From: Colwellia echini
Lineage (GTDB): Bacteria > Pseudomonadota > Gammaproteobacteria > Enterobacterales > Alteromonadaceae
Assembly (NCBI RefSeq): GCF_002843355.2
Contig: NZ_PJAI02000020.1
Coordinates: 1 to 64,000, forward strand
Length of the DNA: 64,000 bases
Reading direction: 5' to 3'
The notes below the pieces were generated by a model. That model was not told where the DNA came from. It did no database searches and saw only the letters and a list, made by a program, of their open reading frames with translations. The translations under genes were made by a program, and so were the position numbers. Numbering within the stretch: position 1 is the stretch's first letter; each line of letters opens with the position of its first letter. Below, one piece after another: positions 24,281-33,228 of this stretch.

Positions 24281-27079
24281 ATGAGCCTGTATTTAGATTA
24301 TATAGCAGAAATAAAAACCCGTAAGGAAGAGTTAGGATTAGCTCCTCTACCAATTGATGGTGCTGAGTTATTATCAGAAATTATCGCTCAAATTAAAGAC
24401 TCTGAAAATGAGTATAGAGCGGATTCTCTTAACTTTTTCATCTACAACACGTTACCAGGCACAACAAGTGCTGCAAGTGCAAAGTCTGCATTTTTAAAAG
24501 AAATTATTTTAGGTGAATCTGTTGTTGCTGAAATTACGCCAACATTTGCTTTTGAACTGCTTTCTCACATGAAAGGTGGTTCTTCAATTTCAGTATTACT
24601 TGATTTAGCACTTTCTGACGATGCATCTGTTGCGGCTCAAGCTGCGGCAGTATTAAAAACTCAAGTATTCTTATATGACGCAGATACAAGCCGTATTGAA
24701 GCGGCTTACAAAGCTGGCAACGCTATCGCTAAAGAGCTTCTTGAAAGCTATGCTGAGGCTGAGTTCTTCACTAAATTACCTAACGTTGCTGAAAAAATTG
24801 AAGTAGTAACGTACATCGCTGGTGAAGGTGATATCTCAACAGATTTACTTTCTCCGGGTCATCAAGCACATTCACGTGCTGACCGTGAGTTACATGGCCA
24901 ATGTATGATCACGCCAGAAGCTCAAGACGAAATTAAAGCATTACAAGCTAAACACCCTGAAGCAAAAGTTATGCTTATTGCTGAAAAAGGCACCATGGGT
25001 GTTGGTTCTTCTCGTATGTCGGGTGTTAACAACGTTGCACTTTGGGCTGGTAAACAAGCAAGTCCATACGTTCCATTTATTAACATTGCTCCTGTTGTTG
25101 CTGGTACTAACGGTATTTCTCCAATTTTCTTAACAACTGTAGATGTAACTGGTGGTATTGGTCTTGATCTTAAAAACTGGATTAAGCAAGTAGATATTGA
25201 CGGTAACACTATAACAGACGCTAATGGTGATGCTGTTTTAGAAGAAGCATACTCAGTAGCAACCGGTACGGTATTAACTATCGACACTGTAACTAAAAAG
25301 TTACTTAACGGTGATAAAGAACTTGCTGATATTTCATCTGCATTTACTCCACAAAAAATGGAATTCATGAAGGCAGGTGGTTCTTACGCTGTTACTTTTG
25401 GTAAGAAATTACAAACGTTCGCAGCTGAAACTCTTGGCGTAGCAACAACTCCTGTATATGCTGCTTCAAAAGAAATTTCACATGAAGGCCAAGGTTTAAC
25501 TGCCGTTGAAAAAATCTTTAACAACAACGCTGTTGGTGTAGCTTCAAAAACTGCATTACATGCAGGTTCAGATGTTCGCGTTAGAGTAAACATTGTTGGC
25601 TCTCAAGATACTACGGGTCCTATGACTTGTCAGGAACTTGAAGCAATGGCTGCTTCTACTATTTCTCCATTAGTTGATGGTGCTTACCAGTCTGGCTGTC
25701 ATACTGCATCAGTTTGGGATAGCAAAGCTAAAGCAAACATTCCTAAGCTAATGAGCTTCATGAATAAGTTTGGTCTTATCACTGCACGTGACCCGAAAGG
25801 CGTTTACCCTGCAATGACAGATGTTATCCATAAAGTATTAAACGATATTACTGTTGACGATCGCGCTATCATCATTGGTGGTGACTCACATACTCGTATG
25901 TCTAAAGGTGTAGCCTTTGGTGCTGACTCAGGTACTGTTGCAATTGCACTTGCTACTGGTGAGTCTGCAATGCCAATTCCTGAGTCTGTAAAAGTTACGT
26001 TTAAAGGTCACATGCAAGGTCACATGGATTTCCGTGATGTTGTACATGCTACTCAAGCACAAATGCTTAAGCAATTTGGCGGCGAAAACGTATTCCAAGG
26101 TCGTATCATTGAAGTACACATAGGTACTTTATTAGCTGACCAAGCATTCACCTTTACAGATTGGTCTGCAGAAATGAAAGCAAAAGCTTCTATCTGTATT
26201 TCTGAAGATGAAACATTAATTGAATCACTTGAGCTTGCTAAGAGCCGTATCCAAATAATGATCAACAAGGGTATGGAAAACGAAGCGAAAACACTTGCCG
26301 GTTTAATCGCTTTAGCTGACAAACGTATTGCTGGTATTAAGTCAGGTGATACTCCTGCATTATCTCCAGATGAGAATGCAAAATACTACGCAGAAGTTGT
26401 AATTGATTTAGACGTTATCGACCAACCAATGGTTGCTGACCCTGATGTAAACAACGAAGATGCTTCTAAGCGTTACACTCATGATGTTATTCGTCCTGTT
26501 TCATACTACGCTGATAAATCAGTTGATTTAGGTTTTGTTGGTTCTTGTATGGTTCATAAAGGCGACATGCAAATTGTTGCTCAAATGTTACGTAACCTTG
26601 AGAAACAAAATGGCAGCGTATCATTCAAAGCACCATTAGTTATTGCTCCACCAACATACAATATTGTTGATGAACTTAAAGCTGAAGGCGATTGGGAAAT
26701 TTTACAAAAGTACTCTGGTTTTGAATTTGACGATGCAAACCCGAAAGGTGCTGCACGTACTAAATACGAAAATATCATGTATTTAGAACGCCCTGGTTGT
26801 AACTTATGTATGGGTAACCAAGAGAAAGCTGAACCAGGTGATACGGTTATCGCTACTTCAACGCGTTTATTCCAAGGTCGTGTTGTAGCTGACACTGCCG
26901 AGAAGAAAGGTGAATCACTACTTGGTTCAACGCCATTAGTTGTGCTTTCAACTGTTCTTGGTCGTTTCCCTTCAATCGAAGAGTACAAAGCAGCTGTAGA
27001 AGGTATCGATTTAACTCGATTCACTCCTCCTACACACGCGATGACTACATCAACAGCTGTACCTATTAAAATGGTATAG
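24281..27079 (+). CDS. acnB: Aconitate hydratase B / 2-methylisocitrate dehydratase, long form
   Basis: 932 residues against about 865 in E. coli AcnB. It isomerises citrate and isocitrate in the TCA cycle and can hydrate 2-methyl-cis-aconitate. Domain order is AcnB-like: N-terminal HEAT-like domain (about 1-165), swivel domain with GEGDISTDLLSPGHQAHSR and GTMGVGSSRMSGVNN, then the catalytic domains. The 4Fe-4S ligands are Cys756 (GSCMVHKG), Cys840 and Cys843 (PGCNLCMGN). The sequence and length look like the AcnB type I associate with Bacteroidota rather than the usual gammaproteobacterial one, which suggests transfer of the gene. AGAGAG precedes the ATG; a terminator follows. Confidence 0.92.
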   Translation: MSLYLDYIAEIKTRKEELGLAPLPIDGAELLSEIIAQIKDSENEYRADSLNFFIYNTLPGTTSAASAKSAFLKEIILGESVVAEITPTFAFELLSHMKGGSSISVLLDLALSDDASVAAQAAAVLKTQVFLYDADTSRIEAAYKAGNAIAKELLESYAEAEFFTKLPNVAEKIEVVTYIAGEGDISTDLLSPGHQAHSRADRELHGQCMITPEAQDEIKALQAKHPEAKVMLIAEKGTMGVGSSRMSGVNNVALWAGKQASPYVPFINIAPVVAGTNGISPIFLTTVDVTGGIGLDLKNWIKQVDIDGNTITDANGDAVLEEAYSVATGTVLTIDTVTKKLLNGDKELADISSAFTPQKMEFMKAGGSYAVTFGKKLQTFAAETLGVATTPVYAASKEISHEGQGLTAVEKIFNNNAVGVASKTALHAGSDVRVRVNIVGSQDTTGPMTCQELEAMAASTISPLVDGAYQSGCHTASVWDSKAKANIPKLMSFMNKFGLITARDPKGVYPAMTDVIHKVLNDITVDDRAIIIGGDSHTRMSKGVAFGADSGTVAIALATGESAMPIPESVKVTFKGHMQGHMDFRDVVHATQAQMLKQFGGENVFQGRIIEVHIGTLLADQAFTFTDWSAEMKAKASICISEDETLIESLELAKSRIQIMINKGMENEAKTLAGLIALADKRIAGIKSGDTPALSPDENAKYYAEVVIDLDVIDQPMVADPDVNNEDASKRYTHDVIRPVSYYADKSVDLGFVGSCMVHKGDMQIVAQMLRNLEKQNGSVSFKAPLVIAPPTYNIVDELKAEGDWEILQKYSGFEFDDANPKGAARTKYENIMYLERPGCNLCMGNQEKAEPGDTVIATSTRLFQGRVVADTAEKKGESLLGSTPLVVLSTVLGRFPSIEEYKAAVEGIDLTRFTPPTHAMTTSTAVPIKMV

Positions 27080-27125
27080 CAATTTCAACTAAGCTTTTAT
27101 CCTAAAGCGATAGGTGAATAAACAA

Positions 27126-27162
27126 AAAGAGCGACTAACGTAAGTTAATCGCTCTTTTTTTA
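27126..27162 (+). terminator. Terminator after acnB
   Basis: AAAGAGCGACTAAC pairs with GTTAATCGCTCTTT (one mismatch) around GTAA, followed by a T run. Confidence 0.9.
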
Positions 27163-27212
27163 TTTGCCATCTAAAGAAAAACAATTGATGGTTTGCTTTG
27201 TGACAAATGAAA

Positions 27213-27230
27213 TAACCTGAGCTCAGGTTA
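27213..27230. repeat. 18-bp perfect palindrome of the TTAACCTGA type
   Basis: TAACCTGAGCTCAGGTTA is two copies of the end of the 5085/19375 repeat family joined head to head. It may be what remains after loss of the whole interior, or a recombination/operator site. It lies 21 bases from the stop codon of the next minus-strand gene. Confidence 0.6.
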
Positions 27231-27251
27231 AATAAGTAATTGATCAAGTAT

Positions 27252-27632
27252 TTAGGGCGTATCAATCGGACACTTAAGTTTTGCCGTTAGCTTTTGCATA
27301 ATTAAATTAGGCGACTCACGTAAATGGTCGACACTTTTAATACCCGACAATACCGTTAATTGATAACCATAACCGCCACAAACAAGTAAACTTTGTCGTA
27401 ATAAAAAGGCCGAAAGGCGACCAAAATTGACTTTGTTATTAGGAACAACTTCAATGCGGTAACTGTACTCATCAAGTTGAGTTTGACTAAACTGTATTTC
27501 GTGATCAAAATCAAACTCAGTATGTTGTTGATTATTAACTGTAGAATTAGTCACACAGGCGATTAGCAATACAGGTAATAAAAATAAATAACTATATTGA
27601 ACTAACCGTTTAAAACTTCTCACTATCTTCAT
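27252..27632 (-). CDS. Small lipoprotein of unknown function
   Basis: 126 residues with a lipoprotein signal ending LLPVLLIAC, lipidated Cys26. The mature part (about 100 residues) includes one further Cys pair (LLVCGGYGYQL and KLKCPIDTP) that could form a disulfide. I do not recognise a family. The gene stands alone between acnB and a divergent secreted-protein gene. Confidence 0.65.
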   Translation of the reverse strand: MKIVRSFKRLVQYSYLFLLPVLLIACVTNSTVNNQQHTEFDFDHEIQFSQTQLDEYSYRIEVVPNNKVNFGRLSAFLLRQSLLVCGGYGYQLTVLSGIKSVDHLRESPNLIMQKLTAKLKCPIDTP

Positions 27633-27850
27633 TTCGATCCTTTAGCTTGTGCTGTTACATTACGTAATGCTGATTTCATTAAACTTTAATTGTTTTATTT
27701 TTGTTAATTGCAGTAAGGAATAGTTAATTAACCGTATAAAAATAGTGACATAATCATTTTACGCTAGATTCTGGTAGAATAAATAGCCATTCATCAATAC
27801 AATAGAAGGTGATTGGTGAAAAACTAAAAATAATAAATAAGAGAAATAGC

Positions 27851-28561
27851 ATGCAAGCGAATATGTATTCTTACGGGCAATATTTCCTCCATAACTTATC
27901 TAATAAAAATAAAGCTAAAAATCACATGACAAACAATCTGCACTCAACATTAAACCTTAACGTAAAGAAAACACTACGTTTCATTACCTTCATTAGTTTA
28001 AGCTTAATTAGTTTATTAGCAACTACACGAACCACACTAGCTGATACAGTGTCGATCACCGCAGATATGAGTCCTGAAATTATTGCCGAGTATGAGCAAC
28101 AACTAGCTTCAGAGTCATGGCCTGAAATGCATACCAAGTTAGCCTTAATGGATAACCCTTATGCCAAGTCTTATAAAGTATTAAAGAAAAAGTTAAAAAG
28201 TGAAGCTGCCCCTGGAGAGCGCAAACGTTTAATGACCCATGAAGAAAGTATTTTTATGGCTAAAAAAATGCGTTTTGATTATTGCCAAGCATCGGTATCT
28301 TTTTTTGTCGATTTTGCCCAACGTGCTTTTGACTTATCAACAGCAGAGCAAAAACCACTGTCTAAAGATCAACTGATGACAGGTAATGGTGTTGCTTATC
28401 CATTTACAGAAGCAGAAAAAAATAACCCAGCGACTAGACCTCCACAAATAGCGCTAACCCTAGGTTGGAAATACAAGGGGCAAGGCCACGCACGCGCTGA
28501 AGAATTTCTTGCGACCTGTTTAGCAATACCTGTTGAATTATATTATAAAGAAGACAAATAG
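27851..28561 (+). CDS. Secreted protein of unknown function
   Basis: 236 residues from the ATG at 27851, which has AAGAGA six bases upstream. The frame is open back to a GTG at 27809, and an ATG at 27926 would give a more normal signal peptide (basic KKTLRF, hydrophobic ITFISLSLISLLA, cut after TLA). The mature domain is charged, with two Cys (DYCQASVSFF and FLATCLAIP) that may pair. No family recognised. The gene's terminator overlaps its own stop codon. Confidence 0.6.
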   Translation: MQANMYSYGQYFLHNLSNKNKAKNHMTNNLHSTLNLNVKKTLRFITFISLSLISLLATTRTTLADTVSITADMSPEIIAEYEQQLASESWPEMHTKLALMDNPYAKSYKVLKKKLKSEAAPGERKRLMTHEESIFMAKKMRFDYCQASVSFFVDFAQRAFDLSTAEQKPLSKDQLMTGNGVAYPFTEAEKNNPATRPPQIALTLGWKYKGQGHARAEEFLATCLAIPVELYYKEDK

Positions 28562-28577
28562 CTGTCTTCTTTTTGTT
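28548..28577 (+). terminator. Terminator overlapping the stop codon
   Basis: AGAAGACA pairs with TGTCTTCT across the TAG stop region, followed by TTTTTG. Overlap of the stem with the last codons is compact but not rare. Confidence 0.8.
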
Positions 28578-28971
28578 AGGTGACAAATAAAGTTACCTAA
28601 CAATAGCTTCATATCCCGCGCAATAAGTTTACTATAAAGTTCAGTATAAATTTCTAGCACTACCTCTTAGCTCATAAGCACATAAGCACATAACTACTAC
28701 CAAATAACCCACCATTATTCTTGCTTTGATCACTTTTCTTATACTAAATGAATTAAAAATTCAATGAAGGTAAATAGTCAAGCTCAAGGCAGTTTTGCAT
28801 TAACCAGACCGTATAAATATGTGATTATTTATACGGATTAAAATAGATCACCGAATTAATGAAATTGGTGTTACCAATACTTTTAACCATAAGTATCAAT
28901 TAAACAAGAATTGCGCTTTTACAAAAATACCGTATGATCTTTTGTAATTTATCTTATTTAATAGGTTTTAT
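28578..28971. other. Intergenic region upstream of purT with a decayed repeat
   Basis: About 390 bases. The right-central part (28809-28872) is a rearranged copy of the ATACCA-type MITE; CATAAGCA is tandemly repeated near 28675-28692. No PurR box of the ACGCAAACG type was found before purT, and no gene was seen. Confidence 0.45.
28809..28872. repeat. Rearranged copy of the ATACCA-type MITE
   Basis: 28815-28849 matches the left interior of the element at 41868 (AAATATGTGA, ATTTATAC, TTAAAATA in the same order and spacing), then continues straight into a sequence like its right end (TTAATGAAATTGGTGTT). The middle 70 or so bases are missing. CCGTATAAAT and ATTTATACGG at its left form a perfect 10-bp stem. 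Confidence 0.6.
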
Positions 28972-30147
28972 ATGTTTGGTACGGCAACAAGTAAAAGTGC
29001 AACACGCGTTTTATTATTAGGCTCTGGCGAATTAGGTAAAGAAGTCGCTATTGAATGTCAACGCTTGGGCTTAGAGGTTATTGCTTGCGATAGTTATGCT
29101 AACGCTCCAGCAATGCAAGTTGCTCATCGTAGTCATGTTTTTAACATGTTAGACGCAAAAGCACTTAAAGATGTAATAAACAGCGAGCAACCTAATTTTG
29201 TGGTACCAGAAGTCGAAGCCATAGCTACTGATATGCTGGTTGAACTTGAGAGTCAAGGTGTCAATATCGTGCCTAGCGCTAAAGCCACCAAACTAACCAT
29301 GAATCGTGAAGGCATTCGTCGTTTAGCCGCAGAAGAGTTACAGATAAAAACCTCTCCTTATCACTTTGTAGATAGCCTAGAGGCACTAAAAGTTGCTATT
29401 GATGATGTTGGTTTACCTTGTGTAATAAAGCCTATAATGAGCTCTTCAGGCAAAGGGCAAAGCGTTATAAAATCTGTTGAAGATATTGAGAAAGCTTGGC
29501 AGTATGCACAAAGCGGCGGCAGAGCTAGTGGCATGCGCGTAATAGTTGAAGGTTTTATCGATTTTGATTACGAGATTGCTTTATTAACCATTAACGCCTC
29601 TGATGGCATCCATTTTTGTGCACCAATTGGCCATAGACAAGAAAATGGTGATTACCGTGAATCTTGGCAGCCACAAGTAATGTCAGAAAAAGCCTTAAAT
29701 GCAGCACAAACTGCCGCTAGCAAAATAGTAAAAGCGTTAGGTGGTTATGGCTTATTTGGTGTGGAGCTTTTCATTAAAGGCGATGATATTATTTTTAACG
29801 AAGTATCGCCGCGTCCACATGATACTGGAATGGTCACTTTAATTTCGCAAGAATTATCTGAGTTTGCTTTACATGTTCGTGCTTTTTCAGGGTTGCCTAT
29901 TAATAGCATCGAACAGCTAGGTAACTCAGCTTCAGCGGTAATACTAGGCAATGGTGAGTCAACGGATATTAGTTTTTCAGGCATCAATAGTGCCCTTAGC
30001 CAAGCACAAACTCAACTTCGTTTGTTTGCTAAACCTGAAATTCATGGCTCTCGTCGCTTAGGTGTCGCTTTAGCGCGTCGTGATAGTATTGAAACAGCAG
30101 TTGATGACGCAATAGCTTGTGCACAAAAGATAATTATTAGCTACTAA
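28972..30147 (+). CDS. purT: Formate-dependent phosphoribosylglycinamide formyltransferase PurT
   Basis: 391 residues, E. coli size. An ATP-grasp enzyme: N-terminal ATP-binding pre-fold ([21 protein letters not shown]), central ATP-grasp ([19 protein letters not shown]) and metal-binding [16 protein letters not shown]. It formylates GAR with formate and ATP in purine synthesis, independent of folate. It stands alone, with an imperfect terminator at 30202. Confidence 0.95.
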   Translation: MFGTATSKSATRVLLLGSGELGKEVAIECQRLGLEVIACDSYANAPAMQVAHRSHVFNMLDAKALKDVINSEQPNFVVPEVEAIATDMLVELESQGVNIVPSAKATKLTMNREGIRRLAAEELQIKTSPYHFVDSLEALKVAIDDVGLPCVIKPIMSSSGKGQSVIKSVEDIEKAWQYAQSGGRASGMRVIVEGFIDFDYEIALLTINASDGIHFCAPIGHRQENGDYRESWQPQVMSEKALNAAQTAASKIVKALGGYGLFGVELFIKGDDIIFNEVSPRPHDTGMVTLISQELSEFALHVRAFSGLPINSIEQLGNSASAVILGNGESTDISFSGINSALSQAQTQLRLFAKPEIHGSRRLGVALARRDSIETAVDDAIACAQKIIISY

Positions 30148-30180
30148 CTGCTAACTCTAACTGCTAACTCTAACTGCTAA
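30145..30180. repeat. Tandem repeat, 13-bp unit x 2.8, on the purT stop codon
   Basis: TAACTGCTAACTC is repeated from 30145, and the first TAA is the purT stop. Variation in copy number would not change the protein. Confidence 0.9.
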
Positions 30181-30201
30181 AAATAACGATTAAAGCTGAT
30201 T

Positions 30202-30246
30202 ATTGCCAAGTATGTGTTACCAATACTTGGTAATAAATTTTTACTA
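30202..30246 (+). terminator. Probable purT terminator
   Basis: ATTGCCAAGTAT pairs with ATACTTGGTAAT (one G-T pair) around a 9-nt loop; a short T run follows at 30237-30242. Confidence 0.65.
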
Positions 30247-30307
30247 ATTGTTAAGAGTTTATAATTCTTATAGATGTAAAAAAATATGAAATATAAGACC
30301 AAGCTGA

Positions 30308-31114
30308 TTAAGCTAACATGGGATAAGTCAAAAATATTGCATGAATACTATTTAGGACAAAATGTAGAGTAATCGCATATAAGATATTTCGAGAATAGTA
30401 ATAAACAAGTCCGTAACCTAAGCCTGCAAACACGCTAACGAAAGCAAATAGCGGTGAAAAAGCCGCATGTACAGCCCCAAAGAATACTCCTGAAATAAGT
30501 AGCACTCCCCATAAACCCACTTTATTAGTTAAAGAGCGCTGTAAAATCCCTCTGAAAATACACTCTTCAGCAACCACAGTTACCACTAACATTTTTACAA
30601 AAAACAAAAAGGCTTTCTCGGGTAGTTTAACTTGCCAATTAACTAACCCGAGCAATAACGCTAACGTCAAAACAATACTAATAGTCAGTATCGAAATAAT
30701 AAGCATCGCCATGGGTAATGAATAATTTGTTAACAGTCTCGGCAACTTAGGTAAAGCTTTCCTCGTTCTATTGTCCTTAATCAATACATAGGGTAATAAT
30801 ATTATTGCGATTAAAAACTTATCAAAATTAAGGTACAGTGAATACGGTAAAGCATCCGGTGAAAACTGAATATCTTGATAAACGGCAATATTGTGAAATC
30901 CTGGAATTTTATGTAGTAATAATGCCGCACTTAACATGATAAATAATATTATTCTAAGTGTTAAATAACCTTTAAAATAAGACTTGTCACTGTAAATAAT
31001 CAGCAAGTAAAAGCTACTGACTAACGCCGCAACAATTGAGATATGATCTAATAACAATAATAAAATAAGCAAAGAATGTACGCTTAATAATGCAGACTTT
31101 TTAGTTAAAAGCAT
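30308..31114 (-). CDS. CPBP-family intramembrane glutamic protease
   Basis: 268 residues with about eight membrane helices. The C-terminal CPBP (Abi) domain carries EECIFRGILQRS (EExxxR motif), FGAVHAAF and HFVLNSIHA, which provide the catalytic Glu, His and His/Asn of Rce1-like proteases. Bacterial members process or inactivate peptides such as bacteriocins, or have unknown targets. It lies 46 bases downstream of the MscS gene on the same strand and may be cotranscribed. Confidence 0.85.
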   Translation of the reverse strand: MLLTKKSALLSVHSLLILLLLLDHISIVAALVSSFYLLIIYSDKSYFKGYLTLRIILFIMLSAALLLHKIPGFHNIAVYQDIQFSPDALPYSLYLNFDKFLIAIILLPYVLIKDNRTRKALPKLPRLLTNYSLPMAMLIISILTISIVLTLALLLGLVNWQVKLPEKAFLFFVKMLVVTVVAEECIFRGILQRSLTNKVGLWGVLLISGVFFGAVHAAFSPLFAFVSVFAGLGYGLVYYYSRNILYAITLHFVLNSIHAIFLTYPMLA

Positions 31115-31160
31115 TTAATACCACTCTCTCCACCCATTTAATAACGATTGAACTTAAAAC

Positions 31161-33017
31161 TTACACACGGCTAACCGCTTCATGGCTTTCATTGGCTTCG
31201 TGGCTATCTTCACCTTCAATAATTTGATCACTGTCAGGTGCTTTTTGCAAGGTTCCTTGGGCTGGATATTTAAGAGTATCCCTTCTTGTTTCAATATCCT
31301 TTTCTGAAAAATCAGGAAACGGCAGTTTATTCTCTTTGCGTAACGCTTCCATATTGTTATGTGCCGCAGTAACCAATTCAGGGTTAGTCTGTATCGCTTT
31401 ACCCATCAATAATTCTTGTTGAGGAATAGCCCATTGAATGCCTAAATCACGAATAATATCTAATATATAAAGATTTAAGTCTTCAGCTACTCCTTTAAAG
31501 TCAACAACAGACTTTGTATCTACATAACAATTAACTATTACGACAAAGGCATCACGCTCGATAAATTCAAAACGAGCTCTTGCTGCAGTTGGCAACACAC
31601 GCTCATGACATAACAACAATTCACGTATTTTTATAAGCATTTGGCGTAATTGATCAGAGCTTGTATCAAGACGAACACGAAACTCTCGTTGATAATGACG
31701 ACGATCAATTTCAGAGAAATTTTCTAGTTCTTTTGATGAAAAAATAGAGTTAGGAACATGCACCACCGAACGGTTAAGTTTACGAATGCGTGTTGAGCGT
31801 AAACCAATTTCTTCAACGGTACCGGTAATATCGCCAAACTTACAAAAATCACCCGCTTGAATTGGTTTAGCTACATAAATAGTGAAAGCACCAAATATGT
31901 TTTCTAATGTTTTTTGAGCAGCTAAAGCAATAGCTAAACTGCCAATACCAAGTCCTGTTAATATGGTTGCTATGTTGTAACCTGCACTCTCAAACCAATT
32001 AAGTAAAACCAACAACACCACGATTATTTTTGCGGTAGTCATTAATGGTCTAATAATCGCAGCCGAATAAGCGCCTTCTTTTCTCGGCATTAAGTATAGA
32101 GCCGTAAATATTTCCATTAAGCCTAAGATAAGGTAAATAGCCGCCAGATACTTTAAAGTACCGATAGTTAACCAAACCTTAGCTTGCATCGATAAGCCTA
32201 GAAATCCGGTGCCATACTCAACTAAAATAAAGAATAAAAACATTCGAACCGAATGACCAAAAAATTTGATCAATGCTTCACTGCGTTTAGTTTTATTACC
32301 AAAAACAACTTGCGCCAGCTTAGGCATTACACTCGTCAATAACCAGGTAATAACAATAAGTAATATAAAACAAATAAACTGCCAATTACTCATATGAAAT
32401 ATTGTAAATTCTGGGAGGTAATGGGCAAGCAACTCAATATGCTTGTTATAACCAAACTCTTTCCATAATTCAGGGATGCTCGCTACTGTCGCGTTTGAAA
32501 TTTTCCAAATTCGCTCACCGTTACCTGCAGGCACACGCTGCAAATACAATGGCATAGGACCATTACTTGAGTTAATAACACCTAATGACTCGCGATAGCT
32601 TGGTAAGCTATCATTTAAATGACCTTCTGGTTGATCACTAAGACTATATAAGTCAAGAATATGCTGTTGGCTCCAAATGATTACTAGTTGTCGTAAAAGC
32701 TCTTCCGCTCCTATTTCTGAAACTTCCTTAGGCAGATAGCGCATATCTAGATATTTACCTGCTTCATCCAAGTTACCTTGCTTCACTTCTTGATGAATTG
32801 AAATAACAGTGGCTAGTGGTGTTTGCCCTGGCTTACCCTCTTCTATGGTCTTTTCAATAATGCTTTCAGTAGCATCTTCAGAGTCAGTTACTTTTTTTAA
32901 TGTAGTTGTGGTTGTTACCGTTGCAGAGCCAGCATTAGCAAATATGGCTTGGCTATATATCAAGATAAAGAAAGTAAAAAGCACTTTAATAGCAGCAGAA
33001 TTTATTTTGACAGACAT
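31161..33017 (-). CDS. MscS-family mechanosensitive channel, large form
   Basis: 618 residues. Signal peptide (about 1-27), a periplasmic domain of about 170 residues, four or more helices, then the MscS core: pore helix LTGLGIGSLAIALAAQKTLENIFGAFTIYV with Gly/Ala packing, beta domain GDFCKFGDITGTVEEIGLRSTRIRKLNRSVVHVPNS, and a C-terminal cytoplasmic part. It gates ions and small solutes when membrane tension rises. Longer than E. coli MscS (286), it is closer to the YbdG/YnaI class. The extreme C-terminus is acidic and low complexity. Confidence 0.88.
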   Translation of the reverse strand: MSVKINSAAIKVLFTFFILIYSQAIFANAGSATVTTTTTLKKVTDSEDATESIIEKTIEEGKPGQTPLATVISIHQEVKQGNLDEAGKYLDMRYLPKEVSEIGAEELLRQLVIIWSQQHILDLYSLSDQPEGHLNDSLPSYRESLGVINSSNGPMPLYLQRVPAGNGERIWKISNATVASIPELWKEFGYNKHIELLAHYLPEFTIFHMSNWQFICFILLIVITWLLTSVMPKLAQVVFGNKTKRSEALIKFFGHSVRMFLFFILVEYGTGFLGLSMQAKVWLTIGTLKYLAAIYLILGLMEIFTALYLMPRKEGAYSAAIIRPLMTTAKIIVVLLVLLNWFESAGYNIATILTGLGIGSLAIALAAQKTLENIFGAFTIYVAKPIQAGDFCKFGDITGTVEEIGLRSTRIRKLNRSVVHVPNSIFSSKELENFSEIDRRHYQREFRVRLDTSSDQLRQMLIKIRELLLCHERVLPTAARARFEFIERDAFVVIVNCYVDTKSVVDFKGVAEDLNLYILDIIRDLGIQWAIPQQELLMGKAIQTNPELVTAAHNNMEALRKENKLPFPDFSEKDIETRRDTLKYPAQGTLQKAPDSDQIIEGEDSHEANESHEAVSRV

Positions 33018-33165
33018 CGATGAACCTTATTTAGAAGAAAAGCATTGATACGAAAATAGCATAAAGGGTAATTTTAAATTCATTCCCTAAGAATGGCACT
33101 CTTTTTATGTGATTAAATAGATAAAGTTGATGCGTTATTATTCGGTTATATTTTTTTAGACAATA

Positions 33166-33200
33166 AAAAACCCGTTTTACCAAAAGCAAAACGGGTTTAA
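33166..33200 (-). terminator. Terminator of the pyruvate dehydrogenase operon
   Basis: On the minus strand AAACCCGTTTTG...AAAACGGGTTT forms an 11-bp stem followed by TTTTTATTG, 30 bases beyond the lpdA stop. Confidence 0.88.
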
Positions 33201-33228
33201 TATTAACTAATAAATATTTAGTTAATTA

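Noticed and set aside
24922..27024. Multiple minus-strand frames opposite acnB
   Set aside because: They are shadows produced by the codon bias of a highly expressed gene.
28972..29000. PurR operator before purT
   Set aside because: No ACGCAAACG-type palindrome was found in the 100 bases upstream.
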